A stretch of 64,000 nt of DNA from Mycobacterium montefiorense (GCF_003112775.1 NZ_BFCH01000017.1:62001-126000), one strand, 5' to 3'; shown: positions 9,168-19,038, counted from the first letter of the stretch. Translations and numbers: made by a program. The notes: a model not told the origin generated them from the letters alone.

Positions 9168-12100
9168 ATGACGCCCACTAGTGTTCAAGCCATGGCTCCG
9201 AAGCTGCCCTCGCCCAAGATTTTCCTCGAATGGCCCGTCATCCGTCAGCTGCGTTCGGGCGACGTATTCGGCCGCGGGCCGGCGGTGACGTCCAAGCAAA
9301 CCCGTGCCATCACCCCGCGCACCACGACCGCGGACCGGGTCGTGCAAAGCGTGTGCCCGTACTGCGCGGTGGGCTGCGGCCAACGGGTGTTCGTCAAGGA
9401 CGAGAAGGTTGTTGCGATCGAAGGCGACCCCGACTCGCCGATCTCGCGCGGCCGGCTGTGCCCCAAGGGATCGGCGAGCGAGCAACTGGTCAACTCGCCG
9501 GGCCGGCAGCTCGAGGTGCTCTATCGCGCTCCGCGGGCGACCGAATGGCAGCGCCTCGAGTTGGACACCGCCATCGACATGGTGGCCGACCGCTTCCTCG
9601 AGTCCCGCCGCCACACCTGGCAGGACATCGACAAGAAGGGCAATCTGCTGCGCCGCACCATGGGGATCGCCGCGCTCGGCGGCGCCACGTTGGACAACGA
9701 AGAGAACTATCTGATCAAGAAGCTCTTCACCGCCGCGGGCGCGATTCAGATCGAGAACCAAGCTCGTATTTGACACTCCGCCACGGTTCCCGGTCTGGGA
9801 GCCTCCTTCGGGCGCGGCGGCGCCACCCAATCACTGCAAGACATGGCCAACGCCGACTGCATCGTCATCCAGGGCTCCAACATGGCCGAGTGCCATCCGG
9901 TGGGATTCCAGTGGGTTGAGGAAGCCAAGGCCAGGGGGGCGCGGCTGATCCACATCGATCCGCGCTTCACTCGCACCTCGGCGGTGGCGGACAAGCACAT
10001 CCCGATCAGGGCGGGCTCGGACGTGGTGCTGCTCGGTGCGCTGATCAACCACATCATCTCTGGCGACCTGTGGTTCAAGGAGTACGTCGTCGCGTATACG
10101 AACGCGGCCACGCTGATCAGCGAAAACTTCTGCGACGCCGAAGAACTCGGCGGCCTGTTCTCCGGCTTCGATCCAGAGACCGGGCAGTACGACCCGTCGT
10201 CATGGGCCTATCAAGAAGTAGGGACCGAATCCGACGGCGGCGCCGGCCCGGCGTCGGCGCACGCTGCGGTGCTGCGCGACGACACTCTGCAGCATCCGCG
10301 CACGGTGTTCCAGATCCTCAAGCGGCACTACGCCCGTTATACGCCGGAGATGGTCAAGAACCTCTGCGGCATCAGCCTGGAGGACTTCGACTATCTGGCG
10401 CGTTCCATCGTCGAGAATTCCGGCCGCGAACGCACGACCTGCTTCGCCTATGCTGTCGGGTGGACTCAGCACACTCTCGGGGCCCAATTCATCCGCACTG
10501 CAACGATTTTGCAGCTGTTGCTCGGTAACGTGGGCCGTCCCGGCAGCGGCATCATGGCATTGCGCGGCCATGCCAGCATCCAAGGCTCCACCGACATACC
10601 TACGCTGTTCAATCTGCTGCCCGGCTACCTGCCGATGCCCAAGGCGGGCACGCACGACACCCTTGCCGACTACCTCGACGCCGTCAGCTCCAAGCAGCAG
10701 AAAGGCTTCTGGGCCAACGCAGATACCTACACCGTCAGCCTGCTCAAGGCGTGGTGGGGTGACGCGGCCCGGGCGGACAACGACTTTGCCTACGACTACC
10801 TGCCGCGGCTGTCCGGACCGCACGGGACCTACCAGACCGTGATGGGCATGCTCGACGACGAGGTGGAGGGCTACTTCCTGTTGGGCCAGAATCCGGCGGT
10901 CGGCTCCGCCCACGGCCGAATGCAGCGACTCGGCATGGCACACCTGAAATGGCTTGTGGTGCGCGACCTTAACCTCATCGAGTCGGCTACCTGGTGGAAG
11001 GACGGTCCGGAGATCGTGTCCGGGGAGTTGGAAACCGAGAAGATCGAGACCGAGGTGTTCTTCTTCCCGGCGGCCACCCATGTGGAGAAGGCGGGATCGT
11101 TCACCCAGACGCAGCGACTCTTGCAGTGGCGGCACAAGGCCGTCGAACCGCCGGGCGACTGCCAAAGCGAATGTGAGTTCTTCTACGAGCTGGGCAAGCG
11201 GATCAGGGCGCGGTTGGCCGGTTCGACCGACGAGCGCGACAGGCCGCTGTTGGACCTCACCTGGGACTATCGGACCGACGAGCACGGCGAGATCGATGGC
11301 GAGGCAGTGCTGGCCGAATACAACGGCTATCACCTCACCGGCCCCGACGCCGGCAAGCCGGTGTCGTCGTTCACCGAGCTGCGCGCCGACGGGTCGACCG
11401 CGGCCGGCTGCTGGATCTACTCCGGGGTGTACGCGAACGCCACCAATCAGTCCGCCCGCCGGGTACCCCACGGCGGAGCCAGCCCGAGCCAGTCGGAGTG
11501 GGGTTGGGCCTGGCCCGCCGACCGCCGGATTCTGTACAACCGCGCTTCGGCCGACCCCGACGGCAACCCGTGGAGTGAACGCAAGCGCTACATCTGGTGG
11601 GACGCGCACCAGCAGCGCTGGATCGGTCACGACGTCCCCGACTTCGTGGTCGACCGGGCGCCGAACAGCCACCCCGACCCGGCGCTGGGCGGCCCCGCCG
11701 CGCTGGCCGGCGACGACGCGTTCATCATGCAGGCCGACGGCAAGGGCTGGCTGTTCGCGCCCACCGGAGTGGTCGACGGGCCGCTGCCCACGCACTACGA
11801 GCCGCAAGAGTCGCCGGTCGCCAACGCGCTGTACCCGCAACAGCAGAACCCCTCGCGAGTTATCTTCCCGCGCAAGGACAATTTGAGCGCGCCGAGCGCG
11901 GGCGATCCCGGCGCCGATGTGTACCCGTACGTCTTCACCACTTACCGGCTCACCGAACATCACACCGCGGGCGGCATGAGCCGGTGGCTGCCTTACCTGT
12001 CCGAACTGCAACCGGAGATGTTCTGCGAAGTCTCGCCGGAGCTGGCCGCCGAACGCGGACTCGAGCCCTACGGGTGGGCCACCATCATCTCGCCACGCTC

Positions 12101-12488
12101 GGCGATCGAGGCGCGGGTGCTGGTCACCGAGCGGATGACGCCGCTGCGGATCGGGGACCACACGGTGCACCAGATCGGGCTGCCCTACCACTGGGGTGTG
12201 GGCAGCGACGCGGTGGTGAGCGGCGACGCGGCCAACGATCTGCTGGGCGTGACGCTGGATCCGAACGTGCAGATCCAGGAGTCCAAAGCCGGCTCCTGCG
12301 ACATTCAACCGGGCCGCAGGCCGCAGGGCGCGGCGCTGTTGCAGTTGGTGGCCGAGTACCAGTCTCGTGCGGGCGCCACGGTCGAGACGGACAATATCCG
12401 AGTCACCGAAGCCGTTTGGGACATCATCGACCCGCCGCGCGGGAAGCACAGAAGGGCAGCCGATGGGGCAGCTGACCGGGCCGACTGA
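9168..12488 (+). CDS. fdhA: selenocysteine-containing formate dehydrogenase, molybdopterin/tungstopterin catalytic subunit
   Basis: 1,106 residues when the in-frame TGA at 9771-9773 is read as selenocysteine (Sec202). The residues around it, NQARI-Sec-H, match the FdnG context NQ.RV-Sec-H, and the frame stays open and homologous on both sides. An N-terminal [4Fe-4S] site uses Cys63, Cys66, Cys70 and Cys98 (CPYCAVGC ... CPKG). The C-terminal half holds pterin-binding segments such as HHTAGGMSRW and PYHWGVGSDA. Reaction: formate to CO2 plus two electrons, passed to the Fe-S subunit encoded next. No twin-arginine signal is visible at the N-terminus, unlike E. coli FdnG, so the enzyme probably faces the cytoplasm. 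ATG 9192 is an alternative start. The gene overlaps fdhB by 26 bp. Confidence 0.93.
9771..9803 (+). promoter_or_regulatory. bacterial SECIS element after the Sec UGA
   Basis: The UGA (9771-9773) is followed after 11 nt by a perfect 7-bp stem, GGTTCCC (9785-9791) and GGGAGCC (9797-9803, one G-T pair), which closes a GGTCT loop (9792-9796). The loop sequence and its distance from UGA (18 nt) are the same as in the E. coli fdhF SECIS, where the GGUCU loop is the SelB contact. This supports recoding rather than a stop. Confidence 0.9.
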
Positions 12489-13446
12489 CCCCGCCGCCGA
12501 CGCCGGTTGGGCAGCGGCCAAGCCGCGCAAGGGTTTTTTCACCGATACCTCGATCTGTATCGGGTGTAAGGCCTGTGAAGTGGCGTGCAAGGAGTGGAAT
12601 CGCAATCCCCGCGACGGCGACCTCGAACTGCTGGGTTCGTCCTACGACAACACCGGCGCGCTGGGGGCGAGCACCTGGCGGCACGTGGCATTCATCGAGC
12701 AGGGCCGCGAGCGCATTGAGGAGGCCCGCGAATCGGGCCGGGCGTTGGTGGGCTTGGGCATGCCGTCCCTGCCGGGCTCACCCAAGGCCCCGGACACGCG
12801 GGCGGATTCGAAGCCGCCGGACACCCCGGAGTTTCGCTGGCTGATGTCCTCCGACGTCTGCAAGCACTGCACCCACGCGGGTTGCCTCGACGTCTGCCCG
12901 ACGGGTGCGCTGTTTCGCACCGAGTTCGGCACGGTGGTGGTGCAGCACGACGTGTGTAACGGCTGCGGGACGTGCGTGGCCGGCTGCCCGTTCGGTGTGG
13001 TCGAGCGCCGCAGCGACGGCACGTACGCGACACCGGTGGAACGGCCCGGCCGCCCGCAAGAAGAATTCGTCACCGGCGTCGCCCAGAAGTGCACGCTGTG
13101 CTACGACCGACTCATCGAGGACCAGATTCCCGCCTGCGCCCAGACCTGCCCGACCACCTCGATCAAGTTCGGCGACCACGCCGACCTGGTGGACACCGCA
13201 CGCGAGCGGGTCGCGCAACTGCACGCCGAAGGGCGTACCGAAGCAAGGCTTTACGGTGCCAACGAGCGCGACGGCGTCGGCGGCACCGGGTCGGTCTTCT
13301 TGCTGCTCGACGAGCCCGAGGTCTACGGTCTGCCGCCCGATCCGCGGGTGTGCACGGCCGACCTGCCGACGATGTTCAAGCGCGCCGGGATGGCTGCGGC
13401 CGGCATGGTCGGCGCGGCGGCGTTGGCGTTCTGGACGAGCCGATGA
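12463..13446 (+). CDS. fdhB: formate dehydrogenase iron-sulfur subunit
   Basis: 327 residues with four ferredoxin-type cysteine clusters: CIGCKACEVAC (Cys32, 35, 38, 42), CKHCTHAGCLDVCP, CNGCGTCVAGCP, and CTLCYDR followed by CAQTCP. This is the usual four-cluster electron wire of FdnH/FdhB proteins. The last 20 or so residues (AGMAAAGMVGAAALAF) form one membrane segment. It should carry electrons from the Sec subunit to the NrfD-like membrane subunit. The start overlaps the end of fdhA, and its stop overlaps the next start (ATGA), so the three are translationally coupled. Confidence 0.9.
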   Translation: MGQLTGPTDPAADAGWAAAKPRKGFFTDTSICIGCKACEVACKEWNRNPRDGDLELLGSSYDNTGALGASTWRHVAFIEQGRERIEEARESGRALVGLGMPSLPGSPKAPDTRADSKPPDTPEFRWLMSSDVCKHCTHAGCLDVCPTGALFRTEFGTVVVQHDVCNGCGTCVAGCPFGVVERRSDGTYATPVERPGRPQEEFVTGVAQKCTLCYDRLIEDQIPACAQTCPTTSIKFGDHADLVDTARERVAQLHAEGRTEARLYGANERDGVGGTGSVFLLLDEPEVYGLPPDPRVCTADLPTMFKRAGMAAAGMVGAAALAFWTSR

Positions 13447-14537
13447 GCACCTCGGAATTCGACAGCTTCCGTCCGCCGGAGCCCCCGGGCGGTAAGCGCC
13501 GCAAAGGCAAGCGCGCGGGCCGTCGGGGCGGTGGCAGTGGTTCCGATGGCTCACGCGAGATGCCGATGGTGCCCGACGCCGAGTTCACCTCGTATTACGG
13601 GCGTCCGGTGGTCAAGCCCGCGCCCTGGGGACACGAAGTGGCGGCGTACCTATTCCTGGGCGGCGTCGCGGGCGGATCCGGTCTGTTGGCGGCCGGCGCG
13701 CAGCTTACCGGACGAAAAACGTTGTGCCGCAACACAAGACTGTCCGCATTGGTCGCGGTGTCGCTGGGCGCGGTCGCGCTGGTGAAGGACTTGGGCCGGC
13801 CCGAGCGTTTCGTCAACATGCTGCGGACGGTCAAACTGACGTCTCCGATGAGCATCGGCTCGTGGATTCTGAGCCTCTTCAGCGCAGGCATCGGGGTCGC
13901 CGCGGTGTCCGAGATCGACCGGATGATCGGCGAGCGAATCCCGTTGGGCCCGTTGCGGCCCGCGCTGCGCGCCGTCGAAGGGCCGGCGGGACTGGAAGCC
14001 GCTGTCTTCGCGGCACCGCTGGCCGTCTACACCGCTGTGCTGCTGACCGACACCGCGACCCCGACGTGGAACGCCGCGTACAGGGACCTGCCGTTCGTCT
14101 TCGTCAGCTCGGCGAGCCTGGCCGCATCGGGGCTGGCAATGATCACCACCCCGGTCGCCGAGGCCGGGCCCGCTCGCAAGCTCGCCGTCATCGGGGCGAT
14201 CGGTGACCTGATCTCCGCCAGGTTCACGGAGTTCCGGATGGACCCGGTGTCCAGAGAACCGCTGCATCACGGCACACCCGGACGGTTGCTCGCATGGAGC
14301 GAAAGACTAGCCGCCGCAGGCGGTTTGGGCGCGCTGCTGGGCGGGCACCGTCGCGATGTCGCCGCCTTATCCGGCTTGGCGCTGCTGACCGCGTCGGCGA
14401 TGCTGAGGTTCGGCTTCTTCGAAGCGGGCAAGGAATCGGCCCGCGACCCCCGCTACACGATGGAGCCGCAGAAGCGGCGGCTTGCCGCCCGCCGCGCGGC
14501 GGGCATCACGGACGACTCGATCACCACCGCCGATTGA
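13443..14537 (+). CDS. NrfD/PsrC-like membrane subunit of the formate dehydrogenase
   Basis: 364 residues. A basic, glycine-rich cytoplasmic head (residues 13-35, GGKRRKGKRAGRRGGG) is followed by SYYGRPVVKPAPWGHEVAAYLFLGGVAGGSG, the typical opening of NrfD/PsrC quinone-reactive proteins, then about eight hydrophobic segments. It lacks haem-ligand features, so electrons probably pass directly to menaquinone. It is coupled to fdhB by ATGA overlap at 13443 and ends 6 bp from the convergent selD stop. Confidence 0.85.
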   Translation: MSTSEFDSFRPPEPPGGKRRKGKRAGRRGGGSGSDGSREMPMVPDAEFTSYYGRPVVKPAPWGHEVAAYLFLGGVAGGSGLLAAGAQLTGRKTLCRNTRLSALVAVSLGAVALVKDLGRPERFVNMLRTVKLTSPMSIGSWILSLFSAGIGVAAVSEIDRMIGERIPLGPLRPALRAVEGPAGLEAAVFAAPLAVYTAVLLTDTATPTWNAAYRDLPFVFVSSASLAASGLAMITTPVAEAGPARKLAVIGAIGDLISARFTEFRMDPVSREPLHHGTPGRLLAWSERLAAAGGLGALLGGHRRDVAALSGLALLTASAMLRFGFFEAGKESARDPRYTMEPQKRRLAARRAAGITDDSITTAD

Positions 14538-14543
14538 CCCGGA

Positions 14544-15527
14544 CTAACGGACCTCGATGCCCTCGCCCGCGACGGTGTGGCCGATCACCGGGTGACCCGG
14601 TAGCTCGCCAACCACGAGCAGACCACCCGAGGTTTGCGCATCGGCGAGCAGCAGCAGGTCGTCTTCGGTTACGCCAGCGCCGGGACGCAGATGCGGGCGA
14701 ACCCAATCGAGGTTGCGCCGAGTCCCGCCGGACACGAAGCCGTCGCGCAGCGCCTCGCGTCCCGCGTCGAGCACCGGTACCGCAGTGTGGTCGATGACGG
14801 CCCCCAGCTTTGAGGCCCGGCACATCTTGTACAGGTGGCCGAGCAACCCGAAGCCGGTCACATCCGTGGCCGCACGCACACCCGCTGCCAGCGCGGCCTC
14901 GGCGGCGTCGCGGTTGAGCCGGGTCATCGTCGCGATCGCATCCGCGAACACCTGACCGGTCTGCTTGTGCCGATTGTTGATCAGCCCGATACCAAGCGGC
15001 TTGGTGAGGGTCAGCGGCAGGCCCGGCCGGGCGGCGTCGTTGCGCAGCAATCGGTCCGGGTCTGCCACACCGGTCACCGCCATGCCGTACTTCGGCTCGG
15101 GGTCGTCGATGGAGTGGCCGCCGATCACCGGGCAGCCCGCCTCGGCGGCCACCGCCAGTCCGCCGCGCAGCACCTCGGTCATCAGCTCGAGGGGCAGCAC
15201 GTCGCGCGGCCAGCCGACCAGGTTGATCGCGACCACCGGGCGTCCGCCCATCGCGTAGACATCGGACAGCGCGTTGGCCGCGGCGATCCGGCCCCAGTCG
15301 TAGGCATCGTCGACGACTGGTGTGAAGAAGTCCGCCGTGGACAGCACGGCAAGATCGCCAACCAGCACCGCGGCCGCGTCGTCGCCGTCATCGAGCCCGA
15401 CCAGGACGTTCCCGCTGGTCTGTCCGACCAGGCCGCGGACCGCTTCCTCGAGCTCGCCGGGCGGGATCTTGCAGGCACAGCCACCGCCGTGCGCATAGCC
15501 GGTGAGCCGCGTCCGGATCTGGGTCAT
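14544..15527 (-). CDS. selD: selenide, water dikinase (selenophosphate synthase)
   Basis: 327 residues. The N-terminal active-site loop GGGCACKIPP gives Cys17, Cys19 and Lys20 at the same numbers as the catalytic Cys17/Lys20 of E. coli SelD, so this SelD is the Cys form and does not itself need Sec. LVGLDDGDDAAAVLV and ADFFTPVVDDAYDWGRIAAANALSDVYAMGG are the AIRS-type ATP and metal sites. Reaction: ATP + selenide + water to selenophosphate + AMP + Pi, the selenium donor for SelA. It converges with the fdh genes and is divergent from tRNA-Sec. Confidence 0.93.
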   Translation of the reverse strand: MTQIRTRLTGYAHGGGCACKIPPGELEEAVRGLVGQTSGNVLVGLDDGDDAAAVLVGDLAVLSTADFFTPVVDDAYDWGRIAAANALSDVYAMGGRPVVAINLVGWPRDVLPLELMTEVLRGGLAVAAEAGCPVIGGHSIDDPEPKYGMAVTGVADPDRLLRNDAARPGLPLTLTKPLGIGLINNRHKQTGQVFADAIATMTRLNRDAAEAALAAGVRAATDVTGFGLLGHLYKMCRASKLGAVIDHTAVPVLDAGREALRDGFVSGGTRRNLDWVRPHLRPGAGVTEDDLLLLADAQTSGGLLVVGELPGHPVIGHTVAGEGIEVR

Positions 15528-15785
15528 GCCACGAGCCTACGAGCAGCCGGCCGGCCCACAATCTGCCCGCCTCGCGGCGACAACTGTCAACGTCGTCACA
15601 CGCTTGTGCGCGGGTGCGTTCCGCTCGTTGCGTGTGCGCCTAGGGCGGTGACACGCCAGGCGAGGCCGCCACACCCGCACACTCGACGCCCTAGCCGCAC
15701 CCGCAACGCGGTACCAGCGTGTCGACGGTTTGTCGTTCGGAGGCGGGCCGATCGGTATCGGCGCAGACCAAGCTACGTTGTGCAG

Positions 15786-15881
15786 GGAGGCGTTTGGGTT
15801 CCTGGTGGTCCCCCCGGTCTTCAAAACCGGTGAGATCGAGTATCTCGGTCTGGCGGGTTCGATTCCCGTCCGCCTCCGCCA
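15786..15881 (+). tRNA. selC: tRNA-Sec (anticodon UCA)
   Basis: 96 nt including an encoded CCA. The acceptor arm GGAGGCG pairs with CGCCTCC before the discriminator G. The anticodon stem CCGGT/ACCGG (15814-15818/15826-15830) closes a CTTCAAA loop whose middle triplet 15821-15823 is TCA. A long variable arm (GAGAT...ATCTC) and T arm GCGGG-TTCGATT-CCCGT follow. The extended size and UCA anticodon identify the UGA-decoding selenocysteine tRNA. selA starts 29 nt downstream. Confidence 0.95.
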
Positions 15882-15910
15882 GTCGCGGACCGAGGAGGTC
15901 GAGGAGGCAA

Positions 15911-17201
15911 GTGAAACGGGTCGACCCGCGCCGCCTGATTCCGCGCACAGATCAAATGCTTGCGCTTCCGCCGGTGCAGCAGGCGCGAGAGCGGCTGGGC
16001 GAGCAAGCGGTCAGGGTCGTGGTGCGTGACGTCCAAGACCGGGCCCGCCGCGGAGACCTGCCGCCCGATCAGGTGCAGGAAGCGGTGCTGGCGGCCCTGG
16101 CCGCGCACCGGAACACGAGGTTGCGGCCCGTGCTCAACGCCACCGGTGTCGTCGTGCACACCAATTTGGGTCGTGCGCCGTTGGCCGCGAGCGCGGTCGA
16201 AGCATTGGTGTCCGCGAGCGGCTACGTCGACGTGGAACTCGACCTCGCCACCGGCACCCGGTCCAAGCGCGCCGTCGCCCTTCGCCAAGCACTGCTGGAT
16301 GCCTGCCCCGCGGCCGAGGACGCGTTGGTGGTCAACAACGGCGCCGCCGCGCTGGTGCTGGCTACCACGGCGCTGGCGGCCGGCGGTGAGGTAGTGGTGA
16401 GCCGCGGCGAACTGATCGAGATAGGCGCCGGTTTCCGGCTGCCCGACCTGATCGCCTCCACCGGCGCCCGCCTGCGCGAGGTCGGTACCACCAACCGCAC
16501 CCACCTGAAGGACTATGCCGACGCGATCGGGCCGCAAACCGGATGCGTATTGAAGGTGCACCAAAGCAACTTCCGGGTGCAAGGATTCACCTCCGCCGTC
16601 CCGGTGTCCGAGCTGCGGGCGCTGGCCGCCGAGAAGCGGGTGCCCTTGGTCGTCGACCTCGGCAGCGGGCTGCTTGCCCCCGATCCGCTGCTGGCCGACG
16701 AGCCCGACGCCGCCACTACGCTGTCCGAGGGCGCCGACGTGGTGACCGCCAGCGGCGACAAATTGCTCGGCGGGCCACAGGCCGGCATCGTGCTCGGCCA
16801 CGCGGAGATGGTGACCCGGATGGCGCGGCATCCGCTGGCGCGCGCGGTTCGAGCCGACAAGCTCACCCTCGCTGCGCTGGAGGCGACGGTGCGGGCCGGC
16901 ACGTCACCGGTGACGCAGGCCCTGCATGCCGACGCCGGTCGGTTGCGGCTGCGCGCCCAGCGTCGCGCACGACGGGCGGGTCGGTGGCGGTGGAGCCCCG
17001 GGCGTGCCGTTACCCGGCTGGGCGGTTCGTCTCCCCGAGACTGCGGCCGCCGCCTTGCGCGCGGGCGACCCCGCGGTGCTGCCGCGCGTGCACGACGGTG
17101 CCTGCCTGCTGGATCTGCGCTGCATCCCCGAGTCCGACGACGATCGGCTGCTGGACGCGGTCCGTACCGCGTTGGCAACAATGCCCGAGGCGGACCGCTG
17201 A
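15911..17201 (+). pseudogene. selA: L-seryl-tRNA(Sec) selenium transferase, frameshifted
   Basis: GTG 15911 with GAGGAGG just upstream opens a SelA frame containing NATGVVVHTNLGRAPL, EVGTTNRTHLKDY, KVHQSNFRVQGFT and the PLP lysine Lys284 in ASGDKLLGGPQAG. After LRLRAQR (about 16963) the frame stops making sense. The expected C-terminus, GGGGAPGVPLPGWAVRLPE to PEADR and TGA at 17199-17201, is in another frame. The join near 16961-16975 is shorter than the family usually shows there, so a small deletion not divisible by three is the likely cause. As read, SelA would lose about its last 80 residues and run on in the selB frame. SelA converts Ser-tRNA(Sec) to Sec-tRNA(Sec). Assembly error is an alternative. 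Confidence 0.82.
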
Positions 17202-18994
17202 TCACCCACGTCGTCGCCACCGCCGGCCACGTCGACCACGGCAAGAGCACCCTCATCCGCACCCTGACCGGAATGCAGCCCGACCGGTGGGAGGAGGAGC
17301 GGCGCCGCGGCCTGACCATCGACCTCGGCTTCGCCTGGACCACGTTGCCGTCGGGCCGCGAGGTGGCCTTCGTCGACGTGCCCGGGCACCAGCGCTTCCT
17401 GACCAACACCCTGGCCGGTCTCGGCCCCGCGCCGGTGGTCTGCTTCGTCGTCGCCGCGGACGAGGGCTGGCAGGCACAGTCCGGCGACCACCGCGATGCG
17501 CTCGCGGCGCTGGGAATCCGGCACGGCCTGATCGTGATCAGCCGGGCCGACCGGGCGCCGGACCGTGCCGTCGCGGTGCTGGCGCAGGCCCGCGACGAGC
17601 TGGCGGGCACCGGACTGGCAGACGCGCCCGGTGTCATTGCGTCCGCGGTCGACGGGACCGGGCTGGCCGAGTTGCGCGCCACCCTGGACCGCGTCCTGGG
17701 GCAGCTGCCCGCGCCCGATACCACCGCTCGGGTGCGATTGTGGGTCGATCGCTCCTTCACGATCACCGGCGCGGGCACCGTGGTGACCGGAACACTCACG
17801 GCCGGCACCGTGGCTCGCGGCGACCGGCTGGACCTGCTCGGCGCGGACCAGCAGCAGTCGGTGGTGATCCGCGGTCTGCAGAGCCGGGGCGAGCCGTATC
17901 CCAAGCTGGACCCGGTGGCCCGGGTGGCACTCAACCTGCGCGGCGTCTCGCGCGATGTGATCCATCGCGGGCATGCCCTGGTCACGCCGGACGCGTGGCC
18001 GAGCACCGGCACCCTCGACGTGCGCCGCACCACCGGCGGCTCGTTGACCGAGGCACCGGCGCAACTTGTGGTGCATGTCGGCACCGCCGCGGTGCCGGCG
18101 CGGCTGCGGCCGTTCGACGACGACCATGGCCGGCTCACCCTCGACCGGCGATTGCCGCTGGTGCTCGGCGACCGATTGGTGCTGCGCGACCCGGGCAGCC
18201 AGCGCGTGCTCGGTGGAGCTCTGGTGCTCGATGCCGATGCCCCGGCGTTGCGGCGCCGTGGCGACGGAACCCGCCGCGCCGCGTTCCTGAGTGGCATGAA
18301 CGCCGCCGGTGACGTCGGCGCCGAGGTGGCTCGGCGCGGTGCGGTGCGGGAAAGTCATCTGCGCCGGCTGGGGCTGCTGTCGTCACCGGACGCAGTACCT
18401 GCGGGCGTGCGGGTGCTCGACGGCTGGTGGGTGCACGGCGCGACGTATGACGCTTGGCGGCGGCGGTTACGCTCCGCGGTAGAGGAGCTACATACGCGAG
18501 ATCCATTGGCAAAGGGGCTATCTCGTGGTGCTGCAGGTTACCTGCTGGCCCTGCCGGATGAGTCGCTACTCGACGCTGTCGCCCGCGATGCGGGACTCGA
18601 GCAGGCAGCCGGCCACCTTCGAGTGGCCGGCGCCGGCGACGACCTCGGTGGCGCCGAGGCCGCGGTGGCCGAGTTGGAAGCGCGACTGCGGGCCGAACCC
18701 TTCGGTGCGCCGGAGGTCGACGACCTGTCGGCGCTCAAGCTCAGTGGCCGCGAGCTGGCCGCGGCCGAGCGTGCCGGTCGGGTGCTGCGGCTACGCGACG
18801 GGGTGGTGCTGTTGCCCACTGCACCTGCACTGGCGATGCGCGAGTTGGCCCGGCTGGACCAACCGTTCACCACGAGCCAGGCGCGCCAGGCGCTGCGCAC
18901 CACGCGGCGGGTGGCGATTCCGTTGCTGGAACACCTCGACGCCCGCGGCTGGACCCGCCGGCTGGACGCAGGTCATCGCGAGGTGGTCCGTTGA
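17198..18994 (+). CDS. selB: selenocysteine-specific elongation factor SelB
   Basis: About 598 residues. GTP-binding motifs stand near the start: AGHVDHGKST (P-loop), RRGLTIDLGFAW (switch I), DVPGHQRF (switch II). EF-Tu-like domains II and III follow, then SelB-specific winged helices at the C-terminus (residues about 420-598), which bind the SECIS hairpin. Homology begins at ITHVVATAGHVDHG with no ATG, GTG or TTG in frame nearby. The only start consistent with the layout is CTG 17198, in a CTGA that overlaps the selA stop as ATGA/GTGA overlaps normally do. SelB brings Sec-tRNA(Sec) to the ribosome at the fdhA UGA. Confidence 0.9.
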   Translation: MITHVVATAGHVDHGKSTLIRTLTGMQPDRWEEERRRGLTIDLGFAWTTLPSGREVAFVDVPGHQRFLTNTLAGLGPAPVVCFVVAADEGWQAQSGDHRDALAALGIRHGLIVISRADRAPDRAVAVLAQARDELAGTGLADAPGVIASAVDGTGLAELRATLDRVLGQLPAPDTTARVRLWVDRSFTITGAGTVVTGTLTAGTVARGDRLDLLGADQQQSVVIRGLQSRGEPYPKLDPVARVALNLRGVSRDVIHRGHALVTPDAWPSTGTLDVRRTTGGSLTEAPAQLVVHVGTAAVPARLRPFDDDHGRLTLDRRLPLVLGDRLVLRDPGSQRVLGGALVLDADAPALRRRGDGTRRAAFLSGMNAAGDVGAEVARRGAVRESHLRRLGLLSSPDAVPAGVRVLDGWWVHGATYDAWRRRLRSAVEELHTRDPLAKGLSRGAAGYLLALPDESLLDAVARDAGLEQAAGHLRVAGAGDDLGGAEAAVAELEARLRAEPFGAPEVDDLSALKLSGRELAAAERAGRVLRLRDGVVLLPTAPALAMRELARLDQPFTTSQARQALRTTRRVAIPLLEHLDARGWTRRLDAGHREVVR

Positions 18995-19038
18995 GCCACC
19001 AATTCCATTGCCGCGCCCAGCATTAAGGAGGTTGACGA

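Noticed and set aside
9168..9843. fdhA split by a nonsense mutation (pseudogene)
   Set aside because: The stop is TGA at the conserved Sec position and is followed by a SECIS hairpin, with tRNA-Sec and selB nearby.
10200..12605. 801-codon frame on the minus strand opposite fdhA
   Set aside because: No domain or start signal; it mirrors the GC-rich codon pattern of fdhA.
15719..18994. One long frame that looks like a natural SelA-SelB fusion protein
   Set aside because: It reads through the SelA frameshift into a non-homologous stretch (about 16970-17197). The real SelA C-terminus is in another frame and ends at 17201, so the fusion is an artefact of the frameshift.
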